Below are positions 1 through 11,847 of a stretch of 64,000 nucleotides of DNA, one piece after another. The translations under genes were made by a program, and so were the position numbers. Position 1 is the stretch's first letter. The number at the start of each line of letters is the position of its first letter. This stretch comes from Rhodopseudomonas palustris (GTDB lineage Bacteria; Pseudomonadota; Alphaproteobacteria; Rhizobiales; Xanthobacteraceae), in contig NZ_CP058907.1 in assembly GCF_013415845.1 (NCBI RefSeq), forward strand, positions 2,976,001 through 3,040,000. The letters run 5' to 3'. A model generated the notes under the pieces. That model ran no database searches, was not told where the DNA came from, and was given only the letters and a program-made list of their open reading frames with translations.

Positions 1-45
1 GTCGGTCGCCAAGTCGAGATCGAAGGTGCGGCGGATCAGGTTCAT
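1..45 (-). CDS. 5' end of an unidentified gene running off the left edge
   Basis: Reading leftward from an ATG whose complement lies at 43-45, fifteen codons stay open to the window edge, giving MNLIRRTFDLDLATD. There is no clear Shine-Dalgarno sequence before it, and too little protein to name a family. It would be divergent from glyA. It may be a real gene start or a chance open frame. Confidence 0.3.
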   Translation of the reverse strand, partial: MNLIRRTFDLDLATD

Positions 46-392
46 GGCGAAAAGCTAAGTCCGATGGGTGGCGCTGTCGAGGGCAGGGCGGGCCTGACCT
101 GACATGAGACCTGGCTGGTCGACGGCCACGGCCCCCTCCGCAAAGGGAAAAGGGAGCTGGCAGAACCGCCGGTCGGCACAAAACCAGGAGTTTCGAGGCA
201 GTTTGACTCCCCCTTCTGCAACTCTGTCGCAGCCACCATATCTGGGCGGGGCTGAGGCCGGATGCCGCAATGCATGGTTCAGATCCTTGGCCGGCGGGGG
301 CGGATGTGCTATGGCCCAGCCGCCGCTTCCGAACCGCTATCCCGTAACCGCTCGCACCCGATGAACCGGCTGCGACGGTGGAGACTTTTCCC
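46..392. other. Intergenic region upstream of glyA, no gene seen
   Basis: This stretch of about 350 bases carries only short open frames without family resemblance. I looked for a glycine-riboswitch-like arrangement ahead of glyA and did not find one. It presumably holds the glyA promoter and perhaps a divergent one, but I cannot point to a convincing -35/-10 pair. Confidence 0.5.
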
Positions 393-1691
<1,299 letters not shown>

Positions 1692-1703
1692 CGATCAACG
1701 GCC

Positions 1704-1780
1704 CGTCATGCCCGGGCTTGACCCGGGCATCCATCTTCTTCGCAAGATGATGGATTGCCGGGTCAAGCCCGGCAATGACG
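1704..1780. repeat. Palindromic intergenic repeat, family A (copy 1)
   Basis: A long imperfect inverted repeat starting CGTCATGCCCGGGCTTGACC and ending with its near complement, GGTCAAGCCCGGCAATGACG. The arms are about 32 bases around a short centre. A second copy lies at 4071-4171. It sits between glyA and nrdR and would form a strong hairpin in RNA. Confidence 0.85.
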
Positions 1781-1793
1781 TAGGGAACGAGCG

Positions 1794-2276
1794 ATGCGCT
1801 GCCCGAACTGCAACAGCCTCGATACCCAGGTGAAGGATAGCCGGCCGACCGAGGATTCCTCGGTGATCCGGCGTCGGCGGGTGTGCATCGCCTGCAATTT
1901 CCGCTTCACCACCTTCGAGCGGGTGCAGCTCCGCGAGCTGATCGTGATCAAGCGCAACGGCCGCCGGGTGCCGTTCGATCGCGACAAGCTGATGCGCTCG
2001 GTGCAGATCAGTTTGCGCAAACGCCCGGTCGATCCGGAGCGGGTCGAGCAAATGGTGTCGGCGATCGTGCGCGAGCTGGAAAGCGGCGGCGAGGCCGAGA
2101 TCTCGTCGGAGACGATCGGCGAGAGCGTGATGGATCATCTGCGCAAACTCGACGACGTCGCCTATGTCCGCTTCGCCTCGGTGTATCGTAACTTCCGCGA
2201 GGCCAAGGATTTCGAGGCCGTGCTCGGCGAACTCTCCCACGAAGACGAGGCGAGGGCGGCGCTGGTCCGCAAATGA
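1794..2276 (+). CDS. nrdR: Transcriptional repressor NrdR
   Basis: Zinc-ribbon plus ATP-cone repressor that shuts down ribonucleotide reductase genes when dATP is plentiful. The 160-residue protein begins MRCPNC and has the zinc cysteines C3, C6, C31 and C34. The ATP-cone follows from about residue 46, starting near [20 protein letters not shown]. The stop codon overlaps the ribD start by four bases (ATGA), so the two are translationally coupled, as in many alphaproteobacteria. Confidence 0.97.
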
Positions 2277-3442
2277 TCTTCCGCATCCTGGAGGAGCAGA
2301 TCGGCCAGAAGCTCGCCGCCGAAAAGGCGGCCAAAGCCGGCGATTCCGCCGATCGCCGCTACATGCAATTGGCGCTGGCGCTCGGCCGGCGCGGGCAGGG
2401 GCGCACCGCGCCCAATCCCGCGGTCGGCGCGGTGCTGGTCAAGGACGGCGTGATCGTCGGCCGCGGCTGGACCCAGGATGGCGGCCGGCCGCATGCCGAG
2501 GTCGAAGCGCTGCGCCGTGCCGGCGATGCCGCCCGCGGCGCCACGCTATACGTCACGCTGGAGCCGTGCTCGCATCACGGCCGCACGCCGCCTTGCGCTG
2601 ATGCGGTGATTGCCGCTGGAATCGCGCGGGTGGTGTCGGCGGTCGAAGACCCCAATCCGCTGGTCGCAGGCCAGGGCCACGCGCGGCTGCGCGCCGCCGG
2701 CATCGCGGTCGAGATCGGCGTCTGCGCCGAGGAGGCCGCGCGCGACCATGCCGGCCACATCCGCCGCATCCGCGACCGCCGCCCGCAGGTGACGCTGAAG
2801 CTTGCGGTGTCCGCTGACGGTAAGATCGCCGTCGCCGGCCGCAAGCCGGTCGCGATCACCGGCGAGGCCGCCAACGCCCGCACCCACCTGCTGCGCGCCC
2901 GCTCCGATGCGGTGCTGGTCGGGATCGGCACCGTGCTGTCCGATGATCCGGAGCTGACCTGCCGGCTCCCCGGGATGGCGGCTCAGTCGCCGATCCGGGT
3001 GGTGCTCGATCGGAGTTTGCGCATTCCCGCCGCCAGCAAACTGCTGCATTCGGCGCGCACCTCGCCGCTGTGGCTGATGGCCTCCGAGATCGCCGAAGCC
3101 GCCACGGCTGCTCGGCTCGGTGCGGCCGGCGCCGAAGTAATTCATGTCGCCGACTGCGCGGACACGCCGGGTCTCGATCTGCCGGCGGTGCTGCACGCGC
3201 TGGCCGACAAGGGTGTGACACGCCTGTTGGTCGAAGGCGGCGCCCGTGTTGCTGCCTCGCTGGTCGCCGGCGAACTTGCTGACGAGATCTGGCTGTGGCG
3301 CAGCGACAACGCGATCGGTGCCGATGGCATCGACGCGCTGCACGACCTGCCGCTGACGGCAATGACCGAATCACCGCACTGGCGCGTCCGCACTACCGAG
3401 CGCGTCGGCGCGGATACGCTCACCATTTACGACCCGAACTAA
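2273..3442 (+). CDS. ribD: Bifunctional riboflavin deaminase/reductase
   Basis: Catalyses the second and third steps of riboflavin synthesis: deamination of the pyrimidinone, then NADPH-dependent reduction of the ribosyl side chain. The 389-residue product has the cytidine-deaminase-type zinc site: H74-A-E76 and the PC..C pair, C99 and C108, in [12 protein letters not shown]. The RibD C-terminal reductase domain follows from about residue 170. The first about 28 residues precede the usual family start, so an internal start near [10 protein letters not shown] (residue 31) is an alternative. It overlaps nrdR and is 10 bases from ribE. Confidence 0.96.
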
Positions 3443-3452
3443 AAGGCACTCC

Positions 3453-4061
3453 ATGTTCACCGGCATCGTCACCGACATCGGCGAGATCGAGACCGTCAAG
3501 CCGGTCGCGCAGGGCCAATTGCACCGGCTGCGGATCCGCTGCGCCTACGACCAGACGACCATCGCCGACGGCGCTTCGATTGCCTCGAACGGCATCTGCA
3601 TGACAGTGGTCGGCTCCGGCACCGCAGGCGGCAAGACCTGGTACGAGGTCGATGCCGGCGCCGAGACACTGGCCAAGACCACGGCGAAAGCCTGGACCGC
3701 CGGCACCCGGCTCAACCTCGAGCGCGCGCTGAAGATCGGCGACGAGCTCGGCGGCCACATCGTCACCGGCCATGTCGACGGCATCGCCAAGGTGGTGGCG
3801 CGCGAGGAACTGCCCGACATGGCGCGGTTCACGCTGGAGACCAGCCGCGAGCTGGCGCGGTTCATCGCGCCGAAGGGCTCGGTGACGCTCGACGGCACCT
3901 CGCTGACGGTGAACACCGTCGAGGACACCAAATTCTCGGTGCTGATCATCCCGCACACGCTGTCGGCGACCATTTTGGGCGGCTGGCAGGTCGGCAGCGA
4001 GGTCAATATCGAGGTCGACCTGATGGCGCGCTATGCGGCGCGCCTCAGCGAGATGAAATAG
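3453..4061 (+). CDS. ribE: Riboflavin synthase, alpha subunit
   Basis: Dismutates two 6,7-dimethyl-8-ribityllumazine molecules to riboflavin. The 202 residues form two tandem lumazine-binding barrels. The first starts with the diagnostic MFTGIV; the second begins near residue 98 with [11 protein letters not shown]. It lies 10 bases after ribD. A palindromic repeat separates it from ribH, which makes the next substrate for this enzyme. Confidence 0.97.
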   Translation: MFTGIVTDIGEIETVKPVAQGQLHRLRIRCAYDQTTIADGASIASNGICMTVVGSGTAGGKTWYEVDAGAETLAKTTAKAWTAGTRLNLERALKIGDELGGHIVTGHVDGIAKVVAREELPDMARFTLETSRELARFIAPKGSVTLDGTSLTVNTVEDTKFSVLIIPHTLSATILGGWQVGSEVNIEVDLMARYAARLSEMK

Positions 4062-4070
4062 CAACGCTCC

Positions 4071-4171
4071 CGTCATGCGCGGGCTTGACCCGCGCATCCA
4101 TCCTCTTAACAAGAACGCGTCCGTCTATTCGCGAAGCAAGATGGATTGCCGGGTCGAGCCCGGCAATGACG
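4071..4171. repeat. Palindromic intergenic repeat, family A (copy 2)
   Basis: Starts CGTCATGCGCGGGCTTGACC and ends GGTCGAGCCCGGCAATGACG, so the arms match copy 1 at 1704-1780. The centre is longer and unrelated. It lies inside the rib operon between ribE and ribH. The upstream extension of the ribH frame starting at 4075 translates this repeat and is not real protein. Confidence 0.85.
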
Positions 4172-4191
4172 GCAAACACCGGGACCTAAGA

Positions 4192-4683
4192 ATGGCAGAC
4201 GCGCGGCGCGCACCCCTGAAAGACCAGACCGACGTTTCGGGCGCGCGCGTCCTGATCGTCGAGGCGCGGTTCTATGACGACATCCAGGACGCGCTGTTGG
4301 AAGGCGCCGTCGCCGAGCTGAAGACCGCCGGCGCCACTCACGACGTCCTGACCGTGCCGGGCGCGCTGGAGATCCCGGCCGCGGTCGCGATTGCGATCGA
4401 TTCCGCTGAAGCCGCCGGCAAGCCGTATGACGCGGCGATCGCGCTCGGGTGCGTGGTGCGCGGTGAAACCATCCATTTCGAGATCGTGTCGATGGAATCC
4501 GCGCGCGCCTTGATGGACCTCAGCGTCGCGCGAAAGTTTCCGCTCGGCAACGGCATCATCACGGTCAACACCGACGAGCAGGCCTGGGCGCGAGCGAAGC
4601 CCGGCGACCTCAACAAGGGCGGCGACGCCGCGCGCGCCGCATTGGCGATGCTGCGGATCAAACGCCGGCTGGCGAAGGCGTGA
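4192..4683 (+). CDS. ribH: 6,7-dimethyl-8-ribityllumazine synthase
   Basis: Condenses the ribitylaminopyrimidine with 3,4-dihydroxy-2-butanone 4-phosphate to give lumazine, the substrate of RibE. The product is 163 residues, usual for the family, with the active-site signature [12 protein letters not shown] chose ATG 4192 ([10 protein letters not shown]) because the upstream part of the frame lies in the repeat. The stop overlaps the nusB start (TGATG). Confidence 0.96.
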   Translation: MADARRAPLKDQTDVSGARVLIVEARFYDDIQDALLEGAVAELKTAGATHDVLTVPGALEIPAAVAIAIDSAEAAGKPYDAAIALGCVVRGETIHFEIVSMESARALMDLSVARKFPLGNGIITVNTDEQAWARAKPGDLNKGGDAARAALAMLRIKRRLAKA

Positions 4684-5213
4684 TGCCGATGGCCGAGATC
4701 AACAAACCCGCGTTCAAAAAACCCGATCTTAAAAAGATGACGCCGAAAGGCGAGCGCAAGGCTAACCGGCGCGGCGCGGCGCGGCTCGCCGCTGTGCAGG
4801 CGCTGTACCAGATGGACATCGGTGGCGCCGGGATCAACGAAACCTTCGCCGAGTTCGAGAGCTTCTGGATCGGCAACGAGGTCGAGGGCGAGCAGTATCT
4901 GCCGGCCGAAGCCGCGTTCTTCCGCGATATCGTCGCCGGCGTGGTGCGCGAGCAGAAGCAGATCGATCCGTTGATCGACGATCTGCTCGCCCGCGGCTGG
5001 CCGCTGGCGCGGATCGACGCCATCCTGCGTGCGGTGATGCGGGCAGGGGCCTATGAGCTCGAACACCGCAAGGACATCCCGGCGCGCGTCGTCGTCTCCG
5101 AATATGTCGACGTCGCCCACGCCTTCGTCGAAAAGGACGAGACCGGCATGGTCAACGCCGTGCTCGACCAGATCGCGCGGCGGTTCCGCGAGGATGAGTT
5201 TACGCGTAGCTAG
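4683..5213 (+). CDS. nusB: Transcription antitermination factor NusB
   Basis: All-helical RNA-binding protein that, with NusE (S10), binds boxA and supports antitermination on rRNA operons. The 176-residue product has a basic N-terminal stretch (KKPDLKKMTPKGERKANRRG), then the NusB fold with RLAAVQALYQMD and the C-terminal FVEKDETGMVNAVLD motif. An ATG at 4689 is also possible. Coupling to ribH is the normal arrangement. Confidence 0.95.
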   Translation: MPMAEINKPAFKKPDLKKMTPKGERKANRRGAARLAAVQALYQMDIGGAGINETFAEFESFWIGNEVEGEQYLPAEAAFFRDIVAGVVREQKQIDPLIDDLLARGWPLARIDAILRAVMRAGAYELEHRKDIPARVVVSEYVDVAHAFVEKDETGMVNAVLDQIARRFREDEFTRS

Positions 5214-5230
5214 GCCAACCTCCACGGCCT

Positions 5231-5373
5231 AACCTCTCCCCGCGAGCGGGGAGAGGTCGACCGGCGCAGCCGGGCGGGTGAGGGGGCGCCTCCCAGGAGC
5301 CGATCCTTCGTGCCCGCATCGCCCCTCACCCCAACCCTCTCGCCGCAAGAGCGGGGCGAGGGAGCGCACGGGG
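5231..5373. repeat. Palindromic intergenic repeat, family B
   Basis: A perfect CCTCTCCCC / GGGGAGAGG hairpin at 5233-5256 is followed by GGGTGAGGGGG (about 5276-5286), which is complementary to CGCCCCTCACCCC near 5320. A further hairpin ends at about 5373. It fills most of the gap between nusB and thiL and differs from the other repeat families here. Confidence 0.7.
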
Positions 5374-5406
5374 CCGTGTTGATAGCTCGCCTGACCAAAC
5401 GCATGG

Positions 5407-6387
5407 ATGCCGCGCATGCCCTCCGGTGAAGACGATCTGATCGCGCGGTATTTCAAGCCTCTGGCGACCGATCCGGGCGCGCGGGGGCTGGTGGATGACG
5501 CTGCCGTCTTGGCGGCCACGGGCAGCGACCTGGTGCTGACCACCGACGCGATCGTCGAGGGCGTGCATTATCTTCCCGACGACCCGCCGGCGGCGATCGC
5601 CCGCAAGGCACTCCGGGTCAATCTCTCCGATCTGGCCGCCAAGGGCGCCGAGCCGGCCGGCTTTCTGCTGACGCTGGCGCTGCGCCAGGCCGATGAGGGC
5701 TTTTTGGCCCCGTTCGCCGCCGCGCTCGGCGAAGACGCCGTGGCGTTTCGCTGCCCGCTGCTCGGCGGCGATACGGTGTCGACTCCAGGCCCGATGATGA
5801 TCTCGGTGACTGCACTCGGCCGGGTGCCCCCGGGCCGGATGGTGGCGCGCGACGCGCTGCGGCCCGGCGACGCGATCGTCGTCACCGGCACCATCGGCGA
5901 TGCCGCGCTCGGGCTCGACCTGCTGCTGGGCCGGGCGACGGCGGCGACCGAGGCTGGCCGAGCGTTCCTGATCGATCGCTACCGGGTGCCGCAGCCGCGC
6001 TCGGCGCTGGCGCAAGCGGTGCGCGACTTTGCCGGCGCGGCGATGGACATCTCCGACGGGCTCGCCGGCGATCTCGCCAAGATGTGCGCCGCCTCCGGCG
6101 TCACGGCGACTCTCGACGCTACCGCAGTGCCGTTGTCGGATGCTGCACGTGCGATCGCGGGAACCGATGAGTCGAAGCTGGCGCGATTACTCAGCGGCGG
6201 CGATGACTACGAACTGCTTTGCGGCGTTGCACAAAGCAAATTGGATCAGTTCCTTGCTGCGGCGCAGCGGAGCCATGTGCAGGTGACAGTCATCGGCGTT
6301 GCCGAAGAGGGAACCAGATCGCCGCGTTGGCTCGGCACCAGCGGTGCTGAAATCCCGCTGCAGACGCTGTCTTTCAGTCACTTCTGA
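5407..6387 (+). CDS. thiL: Thiamine-monophosphate kinase
   Basis: ATP-dependent kinase converting thiamine monophosphate to the cofactor thiamine diphosphate. The 326-residue product has the PurM-like signatures: GEDDLIARYF near the N-terminus, DDAAVL, TTDAIVEGVHY and LGGDT. Starts at 5407 and 5416 (MPSGEDDLI) are both plausible; neither has a clear Shine-Dalgarno sequence. It follows nusB as in many alphaproteobacteria. Confidence 0.95.
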   Translation: MPRMPSGEDDLIARYFKPLATDPGARGLVDDAAVLAATGSDLVLTTDAIVEGVHYLPDDPPAAIARKALRVNLSDLAAKGAEPAGFLLTLALRQADEGFLAPFAAALGEDAVAFRCPLLGGDTVSTPGPMMISVTALGRVPPGRMVARDALRPGDAIVVTGTIGDAALGLDLLLGRATAATEAGRAFLIDRYRVPQPRSALAQAVRDFAGAAMDISDGLAGDLAKMCAASGVTATLDATAVPLSDAARAIAGTDESKLARLLSGGDDYELLCGVAQSKLDQFLAAAQRSHVQVTVIGVAEEGTRSPRWLGTSGAEIPLQTLSFSHF

Positions 6388-6401
6388 CGCTTAGTCACTG
6401 G

Positions 6402-6431
6402 TATTCCGGCGCGAGAGAGGTCGCTGGAATA
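6402..6431 (+). other. Hairpin after thiL
   Basis: TATTCCGGCG at 6402-6411 pairs with CGCTGGAATA at 6422-6431, with one G-T pair and a 10-base loop. There is no T-tract, so it may be an RNA-stabilising or rho-type end of the thiL transcript. The rest of the 230-base thiL-hppA gap shows no gene. Confidence 0.4.
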
Positions 6432-6617
6432 GACCGAAGGTAAGCGGAAAAGCCCAGCTTAGTCCCTTCGCAGCGATTGCGGAGCACCCGTGATTTTGGC
6501 AAGGTCCGCCGCGATTTGAGGCTGCCCCGCAAAAGAGGGCACGCCGTCTTGTTGCGCGCCCGCGTCGCTCCCGCAGCGCGGGCACGGGGGTGAAACTCGG
6601 GACTGAGGCAATCAGGT

Positions 6618-8738
<2,121 letters not shown>

Positions 8739-8765
8739 GGCTTCGGGCGATCGTTGAATGCAAAA

Positions 8766-8794
8766 CCCCGCGGTGCGAGCCGCGGGGTTTTTTT
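8766..8794 (+). terminator. Rho-independent terminator of hppA (copy 1)
   Basis: CCCCGCGG (8766-8773) pairs with CCGCGGGG (8780-8787) over a six-base loop and is followed by seven Ts. A very similar terminator follows the hppA relic at 11007-11034, although the sequences linking stop codon and hairpin differ. Confidence 0.93.
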
Positions 8795-8817
8795 CATTTA
8801 GTTTTGGAGGATTTTTG

Positions 8818-9522
8818 ATGGCGAAGTACGGAAATGCCCGTCGAGTCGTGGATTTTGTGGGGCGAAGCATCCCCGTTCGAGGAAATGGTTTATTCGCCGA
8901 CCTGCTTGTGCATCGTGTGCTGTCGTTGCTGAAGAAACTAGACGAAGTTCAGCACAACAATCCCCTCGTTACGCTGTCGTTCGGGACAGGCGGAGGGGTT
9001 TGGGTACTTCACGAGGGGCAGCGAATATTTTTGATATGGCCAACAAAATCGGGATTTGTTCGAGTTATACTTAAATATGAAAATCGTCGGAACATTAAAG
9101 ATCTGATTTCAAATTTGAAGAAAGGCGCTAAACTCGGTGCAATCGAAGTATCCGATGATATTGGCCTTCATCATTGGCGAACTTGGCGCGTTCAACCGCA
9201 AGCATTTAGTGTCCTAGAGTCGTTTGTTGAAAGATTGCCAAAACCTGCCAAGGTGAACATCGACGATGCTTCGCATCCACGTTATTTTCCGGGGAACTTG
9301 CGTGAAGAAGCGCTCACGAGATTTGAACGCGAAGGCTCAATGTGTCCCGGCGTCGACGGCAAGATGAAGCGTCACAAAGTCACAACAGAGCGAATTGAAT
9401 TCGATCACATCGTGCCTTATTCGAGGCGAGGAGCGAGTTCTGTTTCTAACATCCAAGTGCTTTGTAGTGCCTGTAATAACCTGAAGCGAGACAAAGCGTG
9501 TACAGAGAGGGTAATCGGCTGA
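8818..9522 (+). CDS. HNH endonuclease, 3' end altered by an IS insertion
   Basis: The 234-residue protein has no recognisable N-terminal family and an HNH nuclease domain at its C-terminus. That domain has C176, the D196-H197 pair in EFDHIVPYSRRG, N211, and C216SAC219 followed by NNLKRDK. Start 8818 has GGAGG at 8806-8810; an upstream in-frame start at 8758 would run through the hppA terminator and is rejected. Base composition is clearly AT-rich compared with all neighbours, a sign of transfer. The last residues (CTERVIG) and the stop come from the IS end at 9499. Without the IS the protein would end KAY-stop after 228 residues. The HNH core is intact, so it may be active. Its placement between two hppA 3' ends suggests a homing-type role, which is inference. 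Confidence 0.85.
   Translation: MAKYGNARRVVDFVGRSIPVRGNGLFADLLVHRVLSLLKKLDEVQHNNPLVTLSFGTGGGVWVLHEGQRIFLIWPTKSGFVRVILKYENRRNIKDLISNLKKGAKLGAIEVSDDIGLHHWRTWRVQPQAFSVLESFVERLPKPAKVNIDDASHPRYFPGNLREEALTRFEREGSMCPGVDGKMKRHKVTTERIEFDHIVPYSRRGASSVSNIQVLCSACNNLKRDKACTERVIG
9492..9498. repeat. Target-site duplication, left copy
   Basis: CAAAGCG directly precedes the TGT end of the IS and recurs directly after its ACA end at 10768-10774. Confidence 0.85.
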
Positions 9523-10767
9523 CAGTGCCGCGGTGAGCGGGCGGCGTCAGGCGGCTACTTTGGTGGCTTGTTTTCCGGCTTTCTTTCCCTCCTTCCTTTG
9601 CTGTGACGTGGGCAGCCCTTCGACGAAGGCGGTGGCCGGTGTGCGGCCGTTCATGCCGCGGCCCTGGTGCGGCCGGCGCTGATTGTAGCCGACCAGGTAG
9701 TCGTCGAGAACGGTCTGCATCTCGTCGATGGTTTCGAACCAGGTGCGGCGACCCTCGACCCGGAAGTGCTCGTCGAGCAGGGTGCGGTGCAGCCGCTCGA
9801 CGATGCCGTTGGACTGCGGCCGCTTCACCCGTGTGGTGCGGTGGTCGATGTCCTCGAGCTGCAGGAACAGCTCGTAGGGATGCTGGTCGGGCCGGCCGCA
9901 GAACTCCCGGCCGTTGTCGGACAGCACGGTCTCGATTTTGGCGTCGTGCGCCTCGAAGGTCGGCAGCACGTCGTTGTTCATCAAATGCACGGCGGTGACC
10001 GGCAGCTTGCTGGAGTAGAGCCGGGCGAAGGCGTAGCGGCTATGGCAGTCGATCGCGGTCTGCAGATAGACCTTGCCGACACCCTTGAGCGTGCCGACGA
10101 AGAAAGTGTCGACGGCGACGAGGCTGCCGGTGTGCGGGGCCTCGATGTGGCGCTCCCGGAACTCGGGCGAGAACCGTTCGAGCAGCCTTGTCTGTTCGTC
10201 CGAGAGCTCGATGGTGCGCTCGGCGGTGGTCTTCTCCAGCCGCAGCAGCCGCTCGTGCTTGGTCAGCAGGCCATGGCGCTGCCACACCCCGCGGATGCCG
10301 CCGGCGGAGACCTGCAGGCCTTTCAGCCGCAGCTCCTGCTCGACACGCACCGCGCCGTGGCACGGGTGCACCAGGGCGTGGTCGAGCACGGCTGCCTCGA
10401 TCTCGGCCGAGACGCGGTTGGGATGCGGCCCCCTGGCGCCGGGCAGCCGGTCGATCAGGCCTTCGGCGCCGAAGGTCTGGAAGTTGCGGCGGATCTCGTA
10501 GAACTGCTGCCGGGAATAACCCATCACCTTGCAGGCGCGGCTGACGTTCTGAAGATCCGTGGCCAGCTCCAGCAACGAGAGCTTGCGCCGTGCTATCTTG
10601 TCCTTGGAGGTCATGATCGTTTGTCCTTGAGGTTCGATTGGTCGTTTGGCGACACCATCAAACCCGCTCGGACGCGGCGTGACCACCGGAACCGGGCGCT
10701 CGGACTCTTGCGGTCCGCGCCCGGTTCTTTCGGGGCCAAACTGTCAGGTGATTACGATCTCAGGACA
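9499..10767 (-). mobile_element. IS481-family insertion sequence, complete
   Basis: The 1269-bp element begins TGT and ends ACA. It has 28-base terminal inverted repeats (9499-9526 against 10767-10740) that match at about 22 positions, ending in the shared CTGACAGT. It is flanked by a 7-bp duplication, CAAAGCG. It encodes one transposase on the minus strand. The left end supplies the last codons and the stop of the HNH gene. Intact ends and duplication imply a recent, transposition-type insertion. Confidence 0.92.
9547..10614 (-). CDS. IS481-family transposase
   Basis: DDE integrase-fold transposase of 355 residues. An N-terminal helix-turn-helix (SRACKVMGYSRQQFYEIRRN) is followed by the catalytic core: the first Asp in VAVDTFFVGTLKG, the second in VLSDNGREF, and the Glu in SNGIVERLHRTLLDEHF. 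The C-terminus is lysine-rich. Start ATG at 10614 (MTSKDKIARRK) is preferred over the upstream 10686. It is an intact frame, so probably functional. Confidence 0.95.
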   Translation of the reverse strand: MTSKDKIARRKLSLLELATDLQNVSRACKVMGYSRQQFYEIRRNFQTFGAEGLIDRLPGARGPHPNRVSAEIEAAVLDHALVHPCHGAVRVEQELRLKGLQVSAGGIRGVWQRHGLLTKHERLLRLEKTTAERTIELSDEQTRLLERFSPEFRERHIEAPHTGSLVAVDTFFVGTLKGVGKVYLQTAIDCHSRYAFARLYSSKLPVTAVHLMNNDVLPTFEAHDAKIETVLSDNGREFCGRPDQHPYELFLQLEDIDHRTTRVKRPQSNGIVERLHRTLLDEHFRVEGRRTWFETIDEMQTVLDDYLVGYNQRRPHQGRGMNGRTPATAFVEGLPTSQQRKEGKKAGKQATKVAA

Positions 10768-10774
10768 CAAAGCG
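10768..10774. repeat. Target-site duplication, right copy
   Basis: CAAAGCG after the IS ACA terminus, identical to 9492-9498. The following TAC-TAG (10775-10780) is the original last codon and stop of the HNH gene. Confidence 0.85.
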
Positions 10775-10787
10775 TACTAGAGATCGA

Positions 10788-10979
10788 GCCTGGGACAGCG
10801 CCGACAGGTACATTGAGCACGGCCATTTCGGCGGCAAGGGCTCCGACGCCCATAAGGCCGCGGTGACCGGCGACACCGTCGGCGATCCCTACAAGGACAC
10901 CGCGGGTCCGGCCGTGAACCCGATGATCAAGATCACCAACATCGTCGCGCTGCTGCTGCTGGCGATCCTGGCGCACTAA
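10788..10979 (+). pseudogene. hppA': Relic of the hppA 3' end (duplicate)
   Basis: Codons 644-706 of hppA plus the stop are repeated here at a constant offset of 2241 bases, with about 94% identity from 10808 onward by my count. The first about 20 bases are more diverged: [14 protein letters not shown] against [14 protein letters not shown] in the intact gene. The stop is TAA rather than TGA. There is no start or upstream part, so it is not expressed as hppA. Because it is joined to the native downstream DNA, it is probably the original chromosomal gene end displaced by the HNH cassette. Confidence 0.9.
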
Positions 10980-11006
10980 GCGTCAGACCGGTTGGTCGAA
11001 CACAAA

Positions 11007-11034
11007 GCCCCGCGGCGTAAGCCGCGGGGCTTTT
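11007..11034 (+). terminator. Terminator following the hppA relic
   Basis: GCCCCGCGGC (11007-11016) pairs with GCCGCGGGGC (11021-11030) over a GTAA loop and is followed by four Ts. It is the counterpart of the terminator at 8766-8794. Confidence 0.9.
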
Positions 11035-11140
11035 GCTTTGAGGCCCTCGATCGCAGAGCGCTCTGGACTCGCCGGTCTTTCGATTGAACCTATCGGAACC
11101 CGCCGCGTTATCTGTTCCCATCTTTCGGAAGGATCACGAC

Positions 11141-11383
11141 ATGAGCGGTGTGAGCGGTATCAAGGAACATATGGAAGTCATCGGGGCCGACGGCACCCAT
11201 GTCGGCACCGTCGATCGGGTCGACGGCAACCGCATCAAGCTGACCAAGAAGGACAGCGGCGAAGGCCATCACAGGGGGCATCATCATTTCATCGACAGCG
11301 GCCTGGTCGCCGAGATCGAGGGCGACAAGGTGAGGCTGTCGGCCAATGCCGATGTTGCCGTGACCATGGAAGAAGAGAAATAA
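11141..11383 (+). CDS. DUF2171-type small protein
   Basis: The 80-residue protein begins MSGVSGIKEHMEVIGADG. It has the PRC-barrel-like pattern HVGTVDRVDGNRIKLTKKDS, a histidine-rich loop (GHHRGHHHF) and an acidic end. This matches the DUF2171 family common in alphaproteobacteria, whose function is unknown. The ATG at 11141 has GGAAGG about 8 bases upstream; a longer frame from 11084 lacks this. It is followed by its own terminator, so monocistronic. Confidence 0.8.
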   Translation: MSGVSGIKEHMEVIGADGTHVGTVDRVDGNRIKLTKKDSGEGHHRGHHHFIDSGLVAEIEGDKVRLSANADVAVTMEEEK

Positions 11384-11410
11384 GTAGCTACGGTCTTCGC
11401 ATTGACCGCC

Positions 11411-11440
11411 AAAAAGCCCGCGGCAGGCCGCGGGCTTTTT
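11411..11440. terminator. Bidirectional-type terminator
   Basis: AAAAAGCCCGCGG (11411-11423) pairs perfectly with CCGCGGGCTTTTT (11428-11440) over a four-base loop. Confidence 0.93.
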
Positions 11441-11654
11441 GCAGCAAGCAAAGACCTCGTGGTGAGGAGCATAGCGCGCGATCTGTCTCGAACTATGAAG
11501 CTAGGGGCGCGGCGCCTGCGCCTGTGGCCATCTTTCGAGACGGTCCGCTGCGCCGGGCCTCTCAGGGGATGGTAGGTATATTCTGGGTGCTGCTTTTTCC
11601 TTCAGCGTGATAGGTGACGAGACACGTCCCAACGCGCTCCAAAGGAATAATCCC

Positions 11655-11813
11655 ATGTCGCTGTCATCCGCCAAGAACTACGCGCTGCGCGCGGCCAAGT
11701 CGCAGGATCAGAAAGAAGCGATCGAACTGCTGTCGAAGGCGATCCTGGAGCTGGCGAGTTCGATCGAGACGACCGACGCCAAGATCAAGAAGATCAACAA
11801 AGACAAATCCTAG
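11655..11813 (+). CDS. Small conserved-type hypothetical protein
   Basis: A 52-residue, helix-prone, lysine-rich protein starting MSLSSAKNYALRAAKSQDQ and ending KIKKINKDKS. ATG 11655 has AAAGGA about 8 bases upstream. No domain is recognised. The stop lies 34 bases before the next gene, so it may be co-transcribed with the hydrolase. Function unknown. Confidence 0.65.
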   Translation: MSLSSAKNYALRAAKSQDQKEAIELLSKAILELASSIETTDAKIKKINKDKS

Positions 11814-11847
11814 TGTAGGATCGGCCATCGCAGGGCTGGGACTGAGG

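Noticed and set aside
46..392. Glycine riboswitch before glyA
   Set aside because: No tandem aptamer-like core could be recognised in this leader.
8758..8817. Upstream extension of the HNH gene to 8758
   Set aside because: It would translate the hppA terminator hairpin. ATG 8818 has a good GGAGG site.
10752..10976. Minus-strand frame across the hppA relic
   Set aside because: It reads the complement of the hppA 3' end; the same antisense peptide occurs opposite intact hppA.
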